In this document: in pieces, positions 54,601 through 64,000 of the stretch
Layout: each line of letters begins with the position of its first letter
Position numbering within the stretch: the stretch's first letter is position 1
Assembly: GCA_016808115.1 (NCBI GenBank)
Contig: JAEQBH010000885.1
Location: 310,001 to 374,000, forward strand
Source: Tetrastigma voinierianum
Taxonomy: Eukaryota > Streptophyta > Magnoliopsida > Vitales > Vitaceae
Direction of reading: 5' to 3'
Length of the DNA: 64,000 nt
The notes under the pieces: model-generated
Databases searched by the model: none
Told to the model about the DNA's origin: nothing
What the model saw: only the letters and a program-made list of their open reading frames with translations
Program-made: the position numbers and the translations under genes

Positions 54601-55870
54601 CTGGTATGCCTACAATGCAAATTACTTGGCAATAGGGGAGCTACCAGCAGATTTGAAAGCACAAGACAAAAAATTCTTCTTTGCAAAAATTCACTCCTAT
54701 TATTGGGAAGAACCCTTCAGAAGACAAATACCGGCCGATTAGGGATAATCAGAAGGTGTGTGCCTGAAGCAGAGCAACAAGGAATACTCAGCCACTACCA
54801 TGAGAATGAATGTGGAGGCCATTTCGCTTCCCAGAAAACTGCCAGGAAGGTGCTGCAGTCTGGATTTCATTGGCCCTCTCTTTTAAAGGATGCCTATACC
54901 ATGTGCAGGGAATGCGACAAATGCCAAAGGTCGGGAAAACATCGTCACATGATGCCTTTAAACCCGATTGTGGTCAATTTATTCGACGTATGCACTGATT
55001 TCATGACCATTCCCTTCCTTCTTCGATACCTCTACATTTTGGTGTGGGAGTCGACTACGCGTGTCAAAGTGGGTCATGGGCCCTCACAGAGCAAATGCAT
55101 CACGTGGTGGTACTGAAATTCTTAAAAGAAAACATACTCTCCAGATTTAGGGTCCCCAAAGCCATAATTAGTGATGAGGTTGCAGATTTCTTTGCAACAA
55201 ACCTGAGCCTCCTCACTAAGTACGGTGCCAAGCATAAAGTAGCCACCCCATACCACCCTCAAACCAATGGCTAGGTTGAGTTAGCCAATAGGGAAATCAA
55301 GACAATACTGATGAAAGTGGTGAACTCTAACCGAAAGGATTGGTCTCTTAAGCTCTGACTCTTTAAGTGGCATGTACGTAATGTACCCTTACAAAACCAT
55401 TCTGGGCATGTCTCCTTATCGCTTAGTTTATGGAAAAGCATGTCACCTGCCTGTGGAAATTGAGTAAGGGGCGGCACATGGTAGGCAAAGTGAAGAAACC
55501 CGAACTCGATACGGGCGTAGTCGGGTCTCAAAAGGCTCCGATATCAACGAGCTAGAAGAACTCGAGAATGACGCCTACTTCAACTCAAAATTACAAAAAG
55601 ATAAGTCGTAAGAAGTGGCATGATCAACTGGCCAGCTCGTGAACACTTCAAACAAGGAGACCAAGTATCGCTTACGACCCAAGCTCCACCTCTTTACAAA
55701 GTGCTTAAATCAAGATGGATCAAGCCATTCACCATCCAGAGGGCCCATTCCAATGGATCAATGACCTGCTCAATCTCCAAAGACAAGTAGGTGTTCAAGG
55801 TCAATGGAAAAGGCCAGTTTGCTAGCGGTGCAACACTCAATGACAAGGAGGAGATCCTTCCTTAACCCCT
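54601..55870 (+). pseudogene. integrase (element C)
   Basis: Zinc domain: HYHENECGGHFASQKTARKV near 54,796, LQSGFHWPSLLKDAYTMCRE and CDKCQRSGK (HHCC complete). Core: first Asp in VCTDFMTIPF near 54,990 (the family usually has G-I-D-F-M-G-P-F). VLKFLKENILSRFRVPKAII and SDEVADFFATNLSLLTKYGA (55,170-55,229) hold the second Asp. VATPYHPQTNG is then cut by a stop where Gln is expected, followed by VELANREIKTILMKVVNSNR with the Glu. Also GMSPYRLVYGKACHLP near 55,408, KKWHDQLAS (55,613) and SRWIKPFTIQRAHSNGS near 55,712. Confidence 0.9.
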
Positions 55871-56400
55871 CCATGATTTCAAGCAGTGAAACTACCTGGA
55901 GTGGAGTGACTTCTCGCAAAGATCCCGTAAGTCACCAAATTTTTTTAGAATTTTATCGTTTATTCTTGTAGTTCTATTTGTGATTTTCTCGATTCCTTAT
56001 TCTTGCCATATTTTTTCGCAACTTTTCTCACCTATAAGTATGTTTTCCTCATAGCTTGTTTGGGTTCTGCTTGTGTGTCAGAAGTATGAATTTGCTTGTC
56101 TGAAATTTCCAGTTGCGACCCAGAATCCCGTGAATTCATAGTCATAAATTTCGCAAATTTCAGACTGCTCATCTCCTTGTTTTAATCGTTTTCACCTTCC
56201 TGCAACCCTTCGTCTGCACCACCATTAATTTTCCAAGTTTTTTTAGCGCCATTTAATGTGCATTTAAGGGCATTTAATCGACATAACCTTCAATTACCAC
56301 CCCTACCCCCTTTTATATAAACTTCCCTTCCTTTTCGGGCTCACATTTTCATTTCCCATTTGGAAGTTCCCTAACTCATTCCTTCTCTAGCCCAAATCCC
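55871..56400 (+). other. spacer between integrase and third ORF (element C)
   Basis: No gene. T- and C-rich, with CCCTTTTATATAAACTTCCC near 56,308. The TATATAAA there could be a promoter for the third ORF, whose ATG at 56,401 lies about 85 bases downstream. Confidence 0.5.
56310..56322 (+). promoter_or_regulatory. candidate TATA box upstream of third ORF (element C)
   Basis: TTTTATATAAACT lies upstream of the ATG at 56,401, within a pyrimidine-rich stretch. Some Athila-type third ORFs are expected to need their own transcript or splicing. The inference is from position only. Confidence 0.3.
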
Positions 56401-58290
56401 ATGGTGAAGACCCGTGAGGACACACTCTCCGCCTGTGGTGCCCATTCCTCTCCTCCCCACCGACAAAGCCTCCAACTATGCCCGCCTGCCGCAGCTCTGG
56501 GGCCTCCACGGGGCCGCTGGCGCACTCCCTGTCGCCGGCCGGGCCGTCGTGGCAGCCCCGCCGCGGCTCTTCCTCCGCTCTCCCGCTTCATCCCATCCCC
56601 GTGCGCCCGCCGCCCGTCCCAAGGAGATACCACACTTAGGTTAGCCCCACTCCACCCTCTCCACCACATCACAGGCCCTCCCGGAGGGCCCCGCTCGTCC
56701 TAGAGAGCCTGGACCTTCGACCCAGGAGAGTCCTCCAGTTTCAGGCCCCCAGAGCCCCAATCACCACCTACTCAGGGCCCTGTTAGAGATCTCCCTCCGG
56801 ATCTGTCCCTTGCTTCGATCATCAAGAGGCCCTACTTCCACTGAAGCCCTATTTCAAGGAATGCTGATTGTAGTGGGAGGGATGTGCACGACGAGGTTCA
56901 GTATGATCTCCCGGCCTTTGCCGAAGATCTGGAGCTCCGATATTCGATGCTCTTAGTGCAGAGGTACTCCCTGGAGCCATTCATGACACCGTGTCGGTTT
57001 TTCTACCCTTGAGTGGTCATCGAGTTTTATCACATAATGACATCCAGACGAGAGCCCAATCTGATAGCTATTCATTTCTCCATCGACGGCCGACTGGGGA
57101 TACTTAGGGCCTTAGACATAGTAGCTACTTCAATCACGGTATGGTCCTCACCAACTCCTAAGAAATTATAAGTAAATGCCTCATCCCTCGCCTAGGGAGA
57201 TGGTTCGTATACTATCCCGGGACACGATAGCCGGGACCATCTTATTCAGGAGGCAGCTTCCGCCGTGTATGCTTCCCACATACACCACATACTCGTGGCC
57301 TAATCTTTTTCCCTCCAAAGACATAGCCTTAAAGGATAGCCATTTCGAGGTCTCTATACTGCATCTCGTAGTGGCTTTCGTTCTCAGCCCCAACCGAGCT
57401 TATTATGACGTCCTTGTTCCATTTCGAGGACAAGGTCCATCGTAAGAGTCTACCCCGAGCTGAGTCCACGCCCCTCTTATTCCCGAGACTCCTATGCCAG
57501 TAAGCTGTAGCACGACTTTCCCGCTCGAGCCTGTGAGATCGAGCGTCGTCGTGACTACGAGGCCATCCCCACTCGCCGACGGCAGATTATGCCCCTTTCC
57601 TATTGCCTTCCACCTTCAGGCCCAACCGAGGACCAAAATTCTACGCTTATATTCCCAAATGAGAGTAACTCTCACAACGTAGAGCATATCGGGAACCTCG
57701 TGCTCCAACACCCGCACGGTGATCTCCCCTCCAACCCGCCCCACCACGGCCCAAAGCATCGCCAAACCCGCTTCCCTTTGTCTCCTCTAGGCCTCCAGCC
57801 TCCCCGCATTCACCATAGGATGTCATTGGCCCAACACCCACACCGCTCCAAGCAGCATATCACTATTTCCACTCTGGGACTTTGACCATCATGGATGCAA
57901 CCCGCACATTCTCCTCCACATCAACATCCTTGCGGCCGCCCATACAAGATCGGGTCGAGACGACGCCAAGACCGAACTGACTAGCATAGAATCAGCTATC
58001 CTCGCAAGTGCATCCGTGAGTCACCTGGGACTACTCCTCTGATTCCATCGTTGCCCGCCCAGCATCTTCGCCCCTCCAACAGAGCCAACCACCGCACCTC
58101 ACTGATAGTTAGCAACAGAACAGCCGCAATCCACTCCACCAAGAAGACCTCACTCACATTCAAGACGAGGGCGACTCTTCACCGGCTATTGACTGAGGAG
58201 GTAGCACTTCCTTCTCTAACTTTCCAATCCGGACCCCATTACGGACAATGTCACATCTGGGTCGTGAGAGTTAGCTTAAGGAAGTGACTT
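56401..58290 (+). pseudogene. GC-rich third ORF of element C
   Basis: ATG at 56,401 (MVKTRE). The N-terminal region is Pro/Ala/Arg/Ser-rich up to about 56,800. The middle is conserved-looking: RPYFH, FYHIMTSRREPNLIAIHFSI (57,032-57,091) and DGRLGILRALDIVA, then MPHPSPREMVRILSRDTIAG, TILFRRQLPPCML (57,176-57,274), NLFPSKDIAL, FLPPSGPTEDQ-like text near 57,600. From memory this matches the long third ORF in grapevine Athila-type elements, described only as a retroelement-associated plant protein. It occupies the position of envelope-like ORFs, but no signal peptide or membrane span is visible. Many frameshifts. It is far more GC-rich than gag-pol of the same element. Confidence 0.6.
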
Positions 58291-59482
58291 TAACCTTTGA
58301 TATCATTTTTTTACACCAGTCCAGACTGGTCTGCTTAAGCAAAGCCCATTTTCAGATGATTCGTGGCTTGTTGTTTCACTCTTTTAAAGCTGGTTGTTTG
58401 TTTGTTTTGAAAAAAAGTTGAACATGCGACATACATTTCTATACATACTATACAACTCATTGTAATTCAAATTAAAACTATTTTCGCCTCCCATTTGCTT
58501 TGGTTTCGCTCTACCATAAGTCAAAATTGACACACGCTCTAATGCCACGATGTTAGATTGGCCCATGCATGATTAAGTAAATGTATCGCCTGAAGTCTCA
58601 TGGTATTCAACATTCTTCTTCCACCTTTACCAATCACAATACAAAGGCAATAATCATTTTCCTGTCAGCCTTAGAAACTGCATAGCTCCCTTACTTTGCA
58701 AAACCTACCCTAGTTTCAGCCACACCGTAATAGGCTGCGTCCCAAAAGAAGACCAATGAAGTATTCCATATGAAAAAAAAAAAAGTATATATATATATAT
58801 ATATAGAAAAGTCGCGACGCTTTGCCTTGAAACCTGAGCACGGTCCGAGGGGTATATGATGAAAGTCTTTAAAGCCTGGTGCCCTAAACCAACCGGGTCG
58901 GGAGCCACCGACTCTAGTGCTCAAGAAACGGGTGGATGGGTGAGGCTTGCTTTAGTTGTGTAAGTAGGAGTTTTGAAATCATTAGAGTCCTGGGTGAAAC
59001 CCAAGAGTTAGTGGTCGAAATATCCTATGACTTGATGCCCCAAGCTTTAGGTCAAGCTGGGAGTCACGTGACCCCCGCTACATGGACTTCGCGAGGTCGA
59101 TCTTCGGGCCGCATCGCACCCTACAATACAAAAAGAAATATGAAATAAGAGTGGGGCCAGATTTATTTAGGTTGGTCAATGTTCTAGGTCTTGGAAGTAG
59201 CTTGGTTGGGGGAGAGCAACTTAGTAGGTTATTGTTAAAAACTGATCACATAAACACTTAGATTCGTGAAGCTCTTGTAGTCGATTCCCTCGGGTTGATA
59301 CTCTTTCCGAAACTTGGTTCTCGTATGGCATTCTTTCTCCCGATTGTCGCTATGCCAGGTCTTGGTGATTCACATTGAGGGTGTGGCATTACTTCTATCC
59401 ATACTTTTGAGAATACCGTTCCTTCGCTCGAGCATACTTGCCCGCTTCTTTCCTTCTCTTTGTAATTGCAGGCAATGTGTCT
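58291..59482 (+). other. 3' non-coding spacer of element C
   Basis: No gene supported. Contains an A12/(TA)n run at 58,772-58,804, then AAAAGTCGCGACGCTTTG (exact GTCGCGAC at 58,811), and a block CTTGAAACC..GAGCACGGTCCGAG that recurs on the minus strand in element D (63,050-63,090). The GGTTCTCG..GGCATTC text near 59,317 leads toward the purine tract. Confidence 0.6.
58772..58804. repeat. A-run and (TA)n microsatellite
   Basis: A run of A followed by about ten TA units, directly left of a GTCGCGAC word. Confidence 0.85.
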
Positions 59483-59494
59483 AAGTTGAGGGAG
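59483..59494 (+). promoter_or_regulatory. polypurine tract (element C)
   Basis: AAGTTGAGGGAG directly before the LTR start TGATTAGTGCCC. Confidence 0.85.
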
Positions 59495-60583
59495 TGATTA
59501 GTGCCCAAATAGTGCTATTTTGAGCCCTGTTTATTGCAGGTTTTGAGCACTTTTTGTGTACTAATCAACTTAAATAACCCAATTGACACACTAAGGTCCC
59601 AGTTATACTAATAATCATATTTTGTGGTTTTTGTTTCTTTGGTACTCCCTTGCAAGCCAATTACACCATTAATAATGAGTCGACTCCAACACGAAGAACC
59701 CGAGCCGAACTCAAGCCGCATGTACAAGTCTAAGGCAATTGAGCTAAAACTAGAAGGAGAGAGGTGCGCGCGCAGGCTTTTGCAATTGCCCTTCGAACCC
59801 GCAAAATTCTCAAGCAGTCGCGAAATTTCAAAGAACCCGCCTCATTTCTCACGCTCGACCTCAACTTTTTGACTACTTTTTGTGATTTTTTTTCCCAAAT
59901 TGTCCTTAATGTAATTTGTTGTTTCATACTTTTTTGTAATTTCCTGACTCTAAGAAGTATATGCTTCTCGCCTCAAGCTCAGAAATCAAAGGAATCACCA
60001 TCAATCAATAAAATTGCTTAAAGCTTCGCAGCCCCGCCCCTTTGGCAGGATTTTCCTCATTTTCTCTCCCTTTCAGACTTTCTCACTACATCAAACACCC
60101 TTGAGGATGACAACTCAAGGGATGCTTGGCTAAACCTCCTCATCATCCTCGAAGAGGAGGGCACTGGTCAAGGTTCTCGAGGTAAAACATCGGGTCTCTC
60201 CCTCTCAAGTTGCTAACGCTGTGCATTTATTATCATTTATGTTTATGCATCTCACTTTAGGGCTTAAATCCTGCGGGATGTGTACCCCCGACACAAGATT
60301 TCGCAAGCTTTTAAGGCTCAATGGATACTTATTGCTAGATACACTGATGCTCACTTAGTTTCCATTTATTTACCTCTGCAAGTTAGATCGAAGAACCAGT
60401 TTTCACTACTTTGAAACATTAATGGTTAATAAATGTTGTATATTATGAGAAAAAAATTTTAGGGTTCAGTTTTTATAATAAACAAAGATCTGTCTCTGAA
60501 ATGACTATAGGTTATCTTCCTACCAATGCAGGAAAAGTGGATCCAAGGACATTGAGTCAGCCTTAGAACCCTGTGGGCCCGCC
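59495..60583 (+). repeat. 3' LTR of element C, truncated
   Basis: Matches 48,968 onward, with blocks TGACACACTAAGGTCC, TTATCATTTATGTTT, TACTTATTGCTAGATA, CATTAATGGTTAATAAATG and GACTATAGGTTATCTTCC. Similarity ends near GAACCCTGTGGG at about 60,578. The last roughly 270 bases of the 5' copy (after its CTTAGAACCTGG) are missing. Confidence 0.85.
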
Positions 60584-62256
60584 GCCGATTCGCGCCACCT
60601 ATAGGTGGTGATTCTAATCAACAAAATTTGTAGTCCTAGCCCTCCCATCGCAATGCTACCGCAGTATAGCGGGTGCTCAGGGGTCGAACACTGAGATGGG
60701 GTTTTCATCCTAAGGAATGACTCGTGACTGTTGAAAATGGTGAAGCTTTTTTAATTTAGATTGGATTGCTTAAAACAATGTGAGTTGTTCGACCGATGAT
60801 TAATTGTAAACCGAAAGTGGAGTGTGTGAAAAGGTAACTTTGAAGATTTAGGTCACTAACTTGATAACATGTGGCAAACAAGTGTCCTCGGGTTTTATCC
60901 TCGCATTATAACAAGCAACCTATACCTCCAAGCCATAACCTGATCTTTGTTTAACTAGCAAACCTAACCCCTAGAATCACCCTATTCGAGTCAACACAGC
61001 AAAATGCATCTACAAATTTCTTCGCTTGAAACCCTAACATTCAACATCATTTCAAGGGTTCAAAGGCCATCTAAAGAACAACGCTGCATCTAGCACAAGT
61101 ATGCACTCCGTATCCTAAAGCATGGTAAGTATCGTCAAGGTAATGGACATTTAAATGATATTCAACCCTGGGCTTGAGAAGACGGGGCCATAAATACAAC
61201 GACTGGGCACAGCGATTTAACACATGAGGACAACCCGTAATCGCCCCACAACAAAGCTAGCTACCTTCCTTCAAAGAAAAGCGGGCTTAGCGAAGCATCT
61301 CGAAATGGCCATCCTCAAGAGGGTTGCTTGCAGCCTAGAAAATGAGAGAAAGAGGAGAGAGAAGAGAGAAAAGCAACCCTAACCTGCCGTGGAGATATTT
61401 ACATAAAATGAAAAATGTGCCAAAAAGATTGCTTGTGGTTACAATTGGGCTTATAGCCACCAATGTATGAAAATACAAGAAAGCTTCCAACATATCAAGC
61501 AATACAAGGGACAAGGAGGTAGTACACCAAAATGAAGCTCATTGGCATTAATTACAAAAGTATGATTACAGTACTATGAGACTCTACAGCGTAATTCGCT
61601 GTGCAATAAAATTCGCTTAGCAGCGAAATTAGCTAAATTAGCCAGTCTCTCACAGCCTAGCGAAATTTCGCAAATTTCAGAGAAATCGACGTAGATATTG
61701 AACACAAAATTTCGCTACGAGACAAATAATTTCGCTGCCTAGCGAAATTCCCCCGCTAGCCTAGCGAAAGAGTCTGTAGATAGCGAAATTAAAGAATTTC
61801 GCTTAGGCACGCTGGATTTTCGCACATACAAATTTCGCTAGCCTAGCTTAGCCTTCACTCGCTGGGGGATCGCGAAATTTTCGCCATGATCGCAAATTTT
61901 CGCAATCCCAAAATAAATTCGCAATCATAGCTTAAAATCTGGTCAGCTCGCTCTTCACCGCACCGCATCCTCGAACCTCCACCGCATCGCTTTCTTCACT
62001 CTGTGGCTCTCCATTCCTTCACTGAATTCTGACATGGTTGATGGTGGAAAATAGTTTGACCTCTCATTATTCAACACATCCTACATCGACCCTAAGGTAT
62101 GCAAAAACCCAGAAACAACCAAAAATAACCTCGAAATGCATAAGTGATACTAAGTGCACCCTAACACTTCACCGTTTAATTGACATGATTAGTGCGCAAA
62201 AAGCACCAAAACCTATCTCGGGCCAGTGTGGCTCAAAATACACTTTGCACTAATCA
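60584..62256 (-). repeat. LTR of element D
   Basis: On the minus strand it begins TGATTAGTGCAAAGTGTATT and ends near TTGTTGATTAGAATCACCACC..GGCGCGAATC, the counterpart of GTTGATTCCAGTACACC..GGCACGAATCA in C. About 1.67 kb. It holds the GCGAAATTTCGC array at 61,590-61,925 and a GAGAGAAAGAGGAGAGAG run near 61,345. No gene. Confidence 0.75.
61590..61925. repeat. GCGAAATT / AATTTCGC palindrome array in LTR D
   Basis: Half-words at 61,623, 61,660, 61,664, 61,708, 61,728, 61,742, 61,783, 61,795, 61,831 and 61,872. The copies at 61,660/61,664 form the perfect 12-base palindrome GCGAAATTTCGC. Many are preceded by CTA or TA (CTAGCGAAATT). Diverged forms such as CGCAAATTTTCGC and GCGAAAGAG fill the gaps. 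Element C's LTRs have only traces (CAGTCGCGAAATTTC near 59,816). Confidence 0.85.
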
Positions 62257-62271
62257 CACCCCCCAACCGAA
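62257..62271 (-). promoter_or_regulatory. polypurine tract (element D)
   Basis: On the minus strand TTCGGTTGGGGGGTG directly precedes the LTR start TGATTAGTGC. Confidence 0.7.
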
Positions 62272-62683
62272 ACGCTGCTAGTCCCTTAGCAATGCAAAAA
62301 CTTAAAAGGGTATGCATGCAAAGCATTTTCAAAAGTTTATGATTCAAAAGGTGTATGCACATATAAACACTAATTTAAATGAAAATTGACACCAAGTTCA
62401 AACCTGGGCACGAGAACATAAACTATACAAGAACAATTGAGGCCAACATCTGATCCATGATTCTCAACCCGAATTTCCACCAAAGTCTAATGATTCTTAA
62501 ATATAACCAGATCGAGACAAATAAGTTGCAAAATTGCCTCCCCAACCTAGCTACGGCATGGCCTTCTTTAAGTTGTCGAACAACCTAGATGTGGATACAT
62601 ACTTCCTTTCTTTATTCAACTACATTGTAAGGTGCAATGCTTAAAATCCGACTTCACCAAAGTCCGTGTAACGGGGGTCCACC

Positions 62684-63010
62684 GATGACTCCCAACCAAT
62701 TAAGGTTTAGGGCATCAAGCCAAAAGGATCACTGACCACAAACTCTACAGGCTTCACCCCGGACTCCGAATGACTTCGAAAATCAAGCACCTACAATTCG
62801 CTAAACTCTACCTATCCACCCATGTAACGAACACTAAATTGATGACTCCCCAACCACTAAGGCTTCAGGCATCAAGCCAAAAGGATCACTGACCACAAAC
62901 TCTACAAGCCACACTCGACCGAATGACTTCAAAATCAAGCACCTACACTCGCTAAACTCTACCTATCCACCCATGTAACGAACACTAAATCGATGACTCC
63001 CAACCAATTA
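62684..63010 (-). repeat. tandem duplication (about 154 bases) in 3' spacer of element D
   Basis: GATGACTCCCCAACCA-type unit starts occur at 62,684, 62,841 and 62,992 (periods 157 and 151). Each unit carries ATCAAGCCAAAAGGATCACT, GACCACAAACTCTACA and CCATGTAACGAACACTAAAT. Two full copies and the start of a third. The unit start corresponds to the text downstream of the GTCGCGAC word in element C (58,895-58,930). Confidence 0.85.
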
Positions 63011-63759
63011 AGGCTTAGGGAATCGGGCTTCAAAGGCTTTCGCCATATACCGCTCGGACCGTGTTCGGGTTTCAAGGCAAAGTGTCACGACTTTATTTTT
63101 CTTTTTCTTTTTGCTTTTTCTTTCTTTCTCGAAGACTTGCTACGGGTTTCAAATGTGGGTAACACAAACCTATCCTAGGTTGCCAACATGCCTAAGGCCG
63201 GCTATGCAAAGTGAAAGGAGGTATACAAATTCACAATCTATTGAAACAATCTGGTGTGCAGTGTGTGAATTAGCTTAAGGGAGAAATGTTCAAGATGAGC
63301 ATACTGGAACTTCAACTGATCAAAAATTTCTTCAAACATGGAATTTGTTCTAACATAAAGGTAACTTACAATGATTCAATTTTCCAACAAAAGGTAATTC
63401 AATTGTCCAATTAAAGCAATTCAATTGTTCAATTTAAGACAAAACAATGGGGTAGCAAAAATGGGGCATAAAAGTTGATGGGTAAAAGAAAAGGAAACAA
63501 AAAATTTGTTCAAACTAGACATGTAGAGCATGAAAATTACCTTTAACTCGGCTTGTCATGAAAAATGCAAACACTAAGGGATAAAACCTGTGGCTCTCCT
63601 CAAGTATGTTATCGAAAAGGGCATTTTCATTTGTTAGTGCTACCAATTGTCAACATAAAAGTGAAATCAAATGCTCGACGCAGATCAGAACCACAAATTT
63701 TGAACAAAAATGAATTTTAATCAAAACTAAACAGTGAGAACAGTGGCTGCTGGAACCAA
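63011..63759 (-). other. 3' spacer of element D
   Basis: No gene. Near 63,050-63,095 it holds the minus-strand block AAAGTCGTGACACTTTGCC, followed by TTGAAACCCGAACACGGTCC, matching element C at 58,808-58,850. There the palindrome is intact (GTCGCGAC), while here it reads GTCGTGAC. T-rich near 63,093-63,130. Confidence 0.6.
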
Positions 63760-64000
63760 GCAGTAGCCACCCTTAGACTTATGGATTGTAGGACTTTGTG
63801 GAGGGTCCAAGCAGAGAATTTCCCTCCCCGATGGCTCTGTCACCACATGTGGTTTCGTCTCTCCTGGTCTATCGACTCAACACCTCAGTTATCATCCTGG
63901 ATTGATTAGATCCACCGAACTATCACTGGGTATGCCCTGTGGACAATGAATGGACCTGTCCATCTTGACTTGAGCTTGCCTGGAAACAGATGGAGTTTAG
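63760..64000 (-). pseudogene. integrase C-terminal end (element D)
   Basis: On the minus strand from the right edge: KLHLFPGKLKSRWTGPFIVH and RAYP (about 63,998-63,925), the end of the Athila integrase where the family has LFPGKLKSRW.GPF. Then a broken VDLINP-like segment. The rest of pol lies to the right of the window. Confidence 0.75.

Larger units (their letters stand above)
48968..60583 (+). mobile_element. Athila-type Ty3/gypsy element C
   Basis: Complete module order: LTR, tRNA-Asp primer site, gag, protease, RT, RNase H, integrase, spacer, GC-rich third ORF, 3' spacer, purine tract, truncated LTR. A family distinct from A/B. All ORFs are frameshifted. The left boundary interrupts a Tekay-type LTR. 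The right LTR is cut short by a head-to-head LTR of element D. Confidence 0.9.
60584..64000 (-). mobile_element. minus-strand Athila-type element D (3' part; continues outside window)
   Basis: Read on the minus strand: integrase C-terminus at the right edge, 3' spacer, purine tract at 62,271-62,257, LTR from 62,256 down to about 60,584. A relative of element C: the LTR start TGATTAGTGC, the LTR end GGTGGCGCGAATC (C has TGTGGCACGAATC), and the 3' spacer block near 63,050 all match C. Confidence 0.8.

Noticed and set aside
56376..56672. Gly/Arg-rich minus-strand frame of 98 codons
   Set aside because: By-product of the GC-rich third ORF of element C on the plus strand.
57589..57885. 98-codon Pro/His-rich frame considered as a separate gene
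   Set aside because: Lies within the third ORF of element C and is one of its frame-shifted pieces. No independent start or terminator evidence.

Overview
The window is plant nuclear DNA, almost certainly from a flowering plant. It is repeat-rich, heterochromatin-like sequence built from decayed LTR retrotransposons. The basis is Athila-type and chromodomain (Del/Tekay-type) Ty3/gypsy elements, a Ty1/copia element, plant-type primer-binding sites (tRNA-Asp TGGCGCC.., tRNA-iMet TGGTATC..), and no cellular gene, tRNA or rRNA that I can recognise. Element C (49-60.6 kb) and its GC-rich third ORF resemble, from memory, Athila-type elements abundant in grapevine, so a woody eudicot is possible. 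I cannot name the species.

Layout. 1-12.47 kb: Athila-type element A (left end outside the window): gag, protease, RT, RNase H, integrase, a spacer, a third ORF resembling the 'putative plant transposon protein' family, an intact coiled-coil ORF and an LTR. 9.85-24.04 kb: element B, a second copy of the same family in the same order, sharing the 9.85-12.47 kb LTR with A; together they look like a tandem LTR-internal-LTR-internal-LTR array. 24.7-30.0 kb: Ty1/copia element with a 3' LTR but no recognised 5' LTR. 30.83-38.96 kb: Del/Tekay-type element with both LTRs, gag, a fragment of RT, integrase and chromodomain; most of RT and all RNase H are deleted. 39.0-41.77 kb: minus-strand Athila-type 5' end (gag remnant, primer-binding site, LTR), abutting a plus-strand Athila RNase H/integrase fragment (41.77-43.09 kb). 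43.1-45.86 kb: AT-rich, apparently non-LTR DNA. 45.86-47.91 kb: Tekay-type solo LTR. 48.0-48.97 kb: partial Tekay-type LTR. 48.97-60.58 kb: Athila-type element C with a near-perfect tRNA-Asp primer site. 60.58-64 kb: minus-strand relative of C (element D), its LTR head to head with C's truncated 3' LTR and its integrase C-terminus running off the right edge.

Every pol gene carries frameshifts and stops, so nothing here looks autonomous. Coding entries are therefore pseudogenes defined by domain motifs that hop between frames, with boundaries good to roughly 50-100 bases unless a motif is cited. The one long clean reading frame is the 157-residue coiled-coil ORF in A.

The most interesting signal is non-coding. 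Several LTRs carry irregular arrays of a short CpG-containing palindrome: GTCGCGAC (24 exact copies located in the window), GTACCGGTAC-type words, and GCGAAATTTCGC. The same word recurs in structurally unrelated elements, and two related LTRs carry different words at the same place. This looks like a fast-turnover motif cassette, perhaps a binding-site array for a host or element-encoded factor. A second signal is the patchy way LTR pairs diverge, which may reflect consensus errors rather than age.
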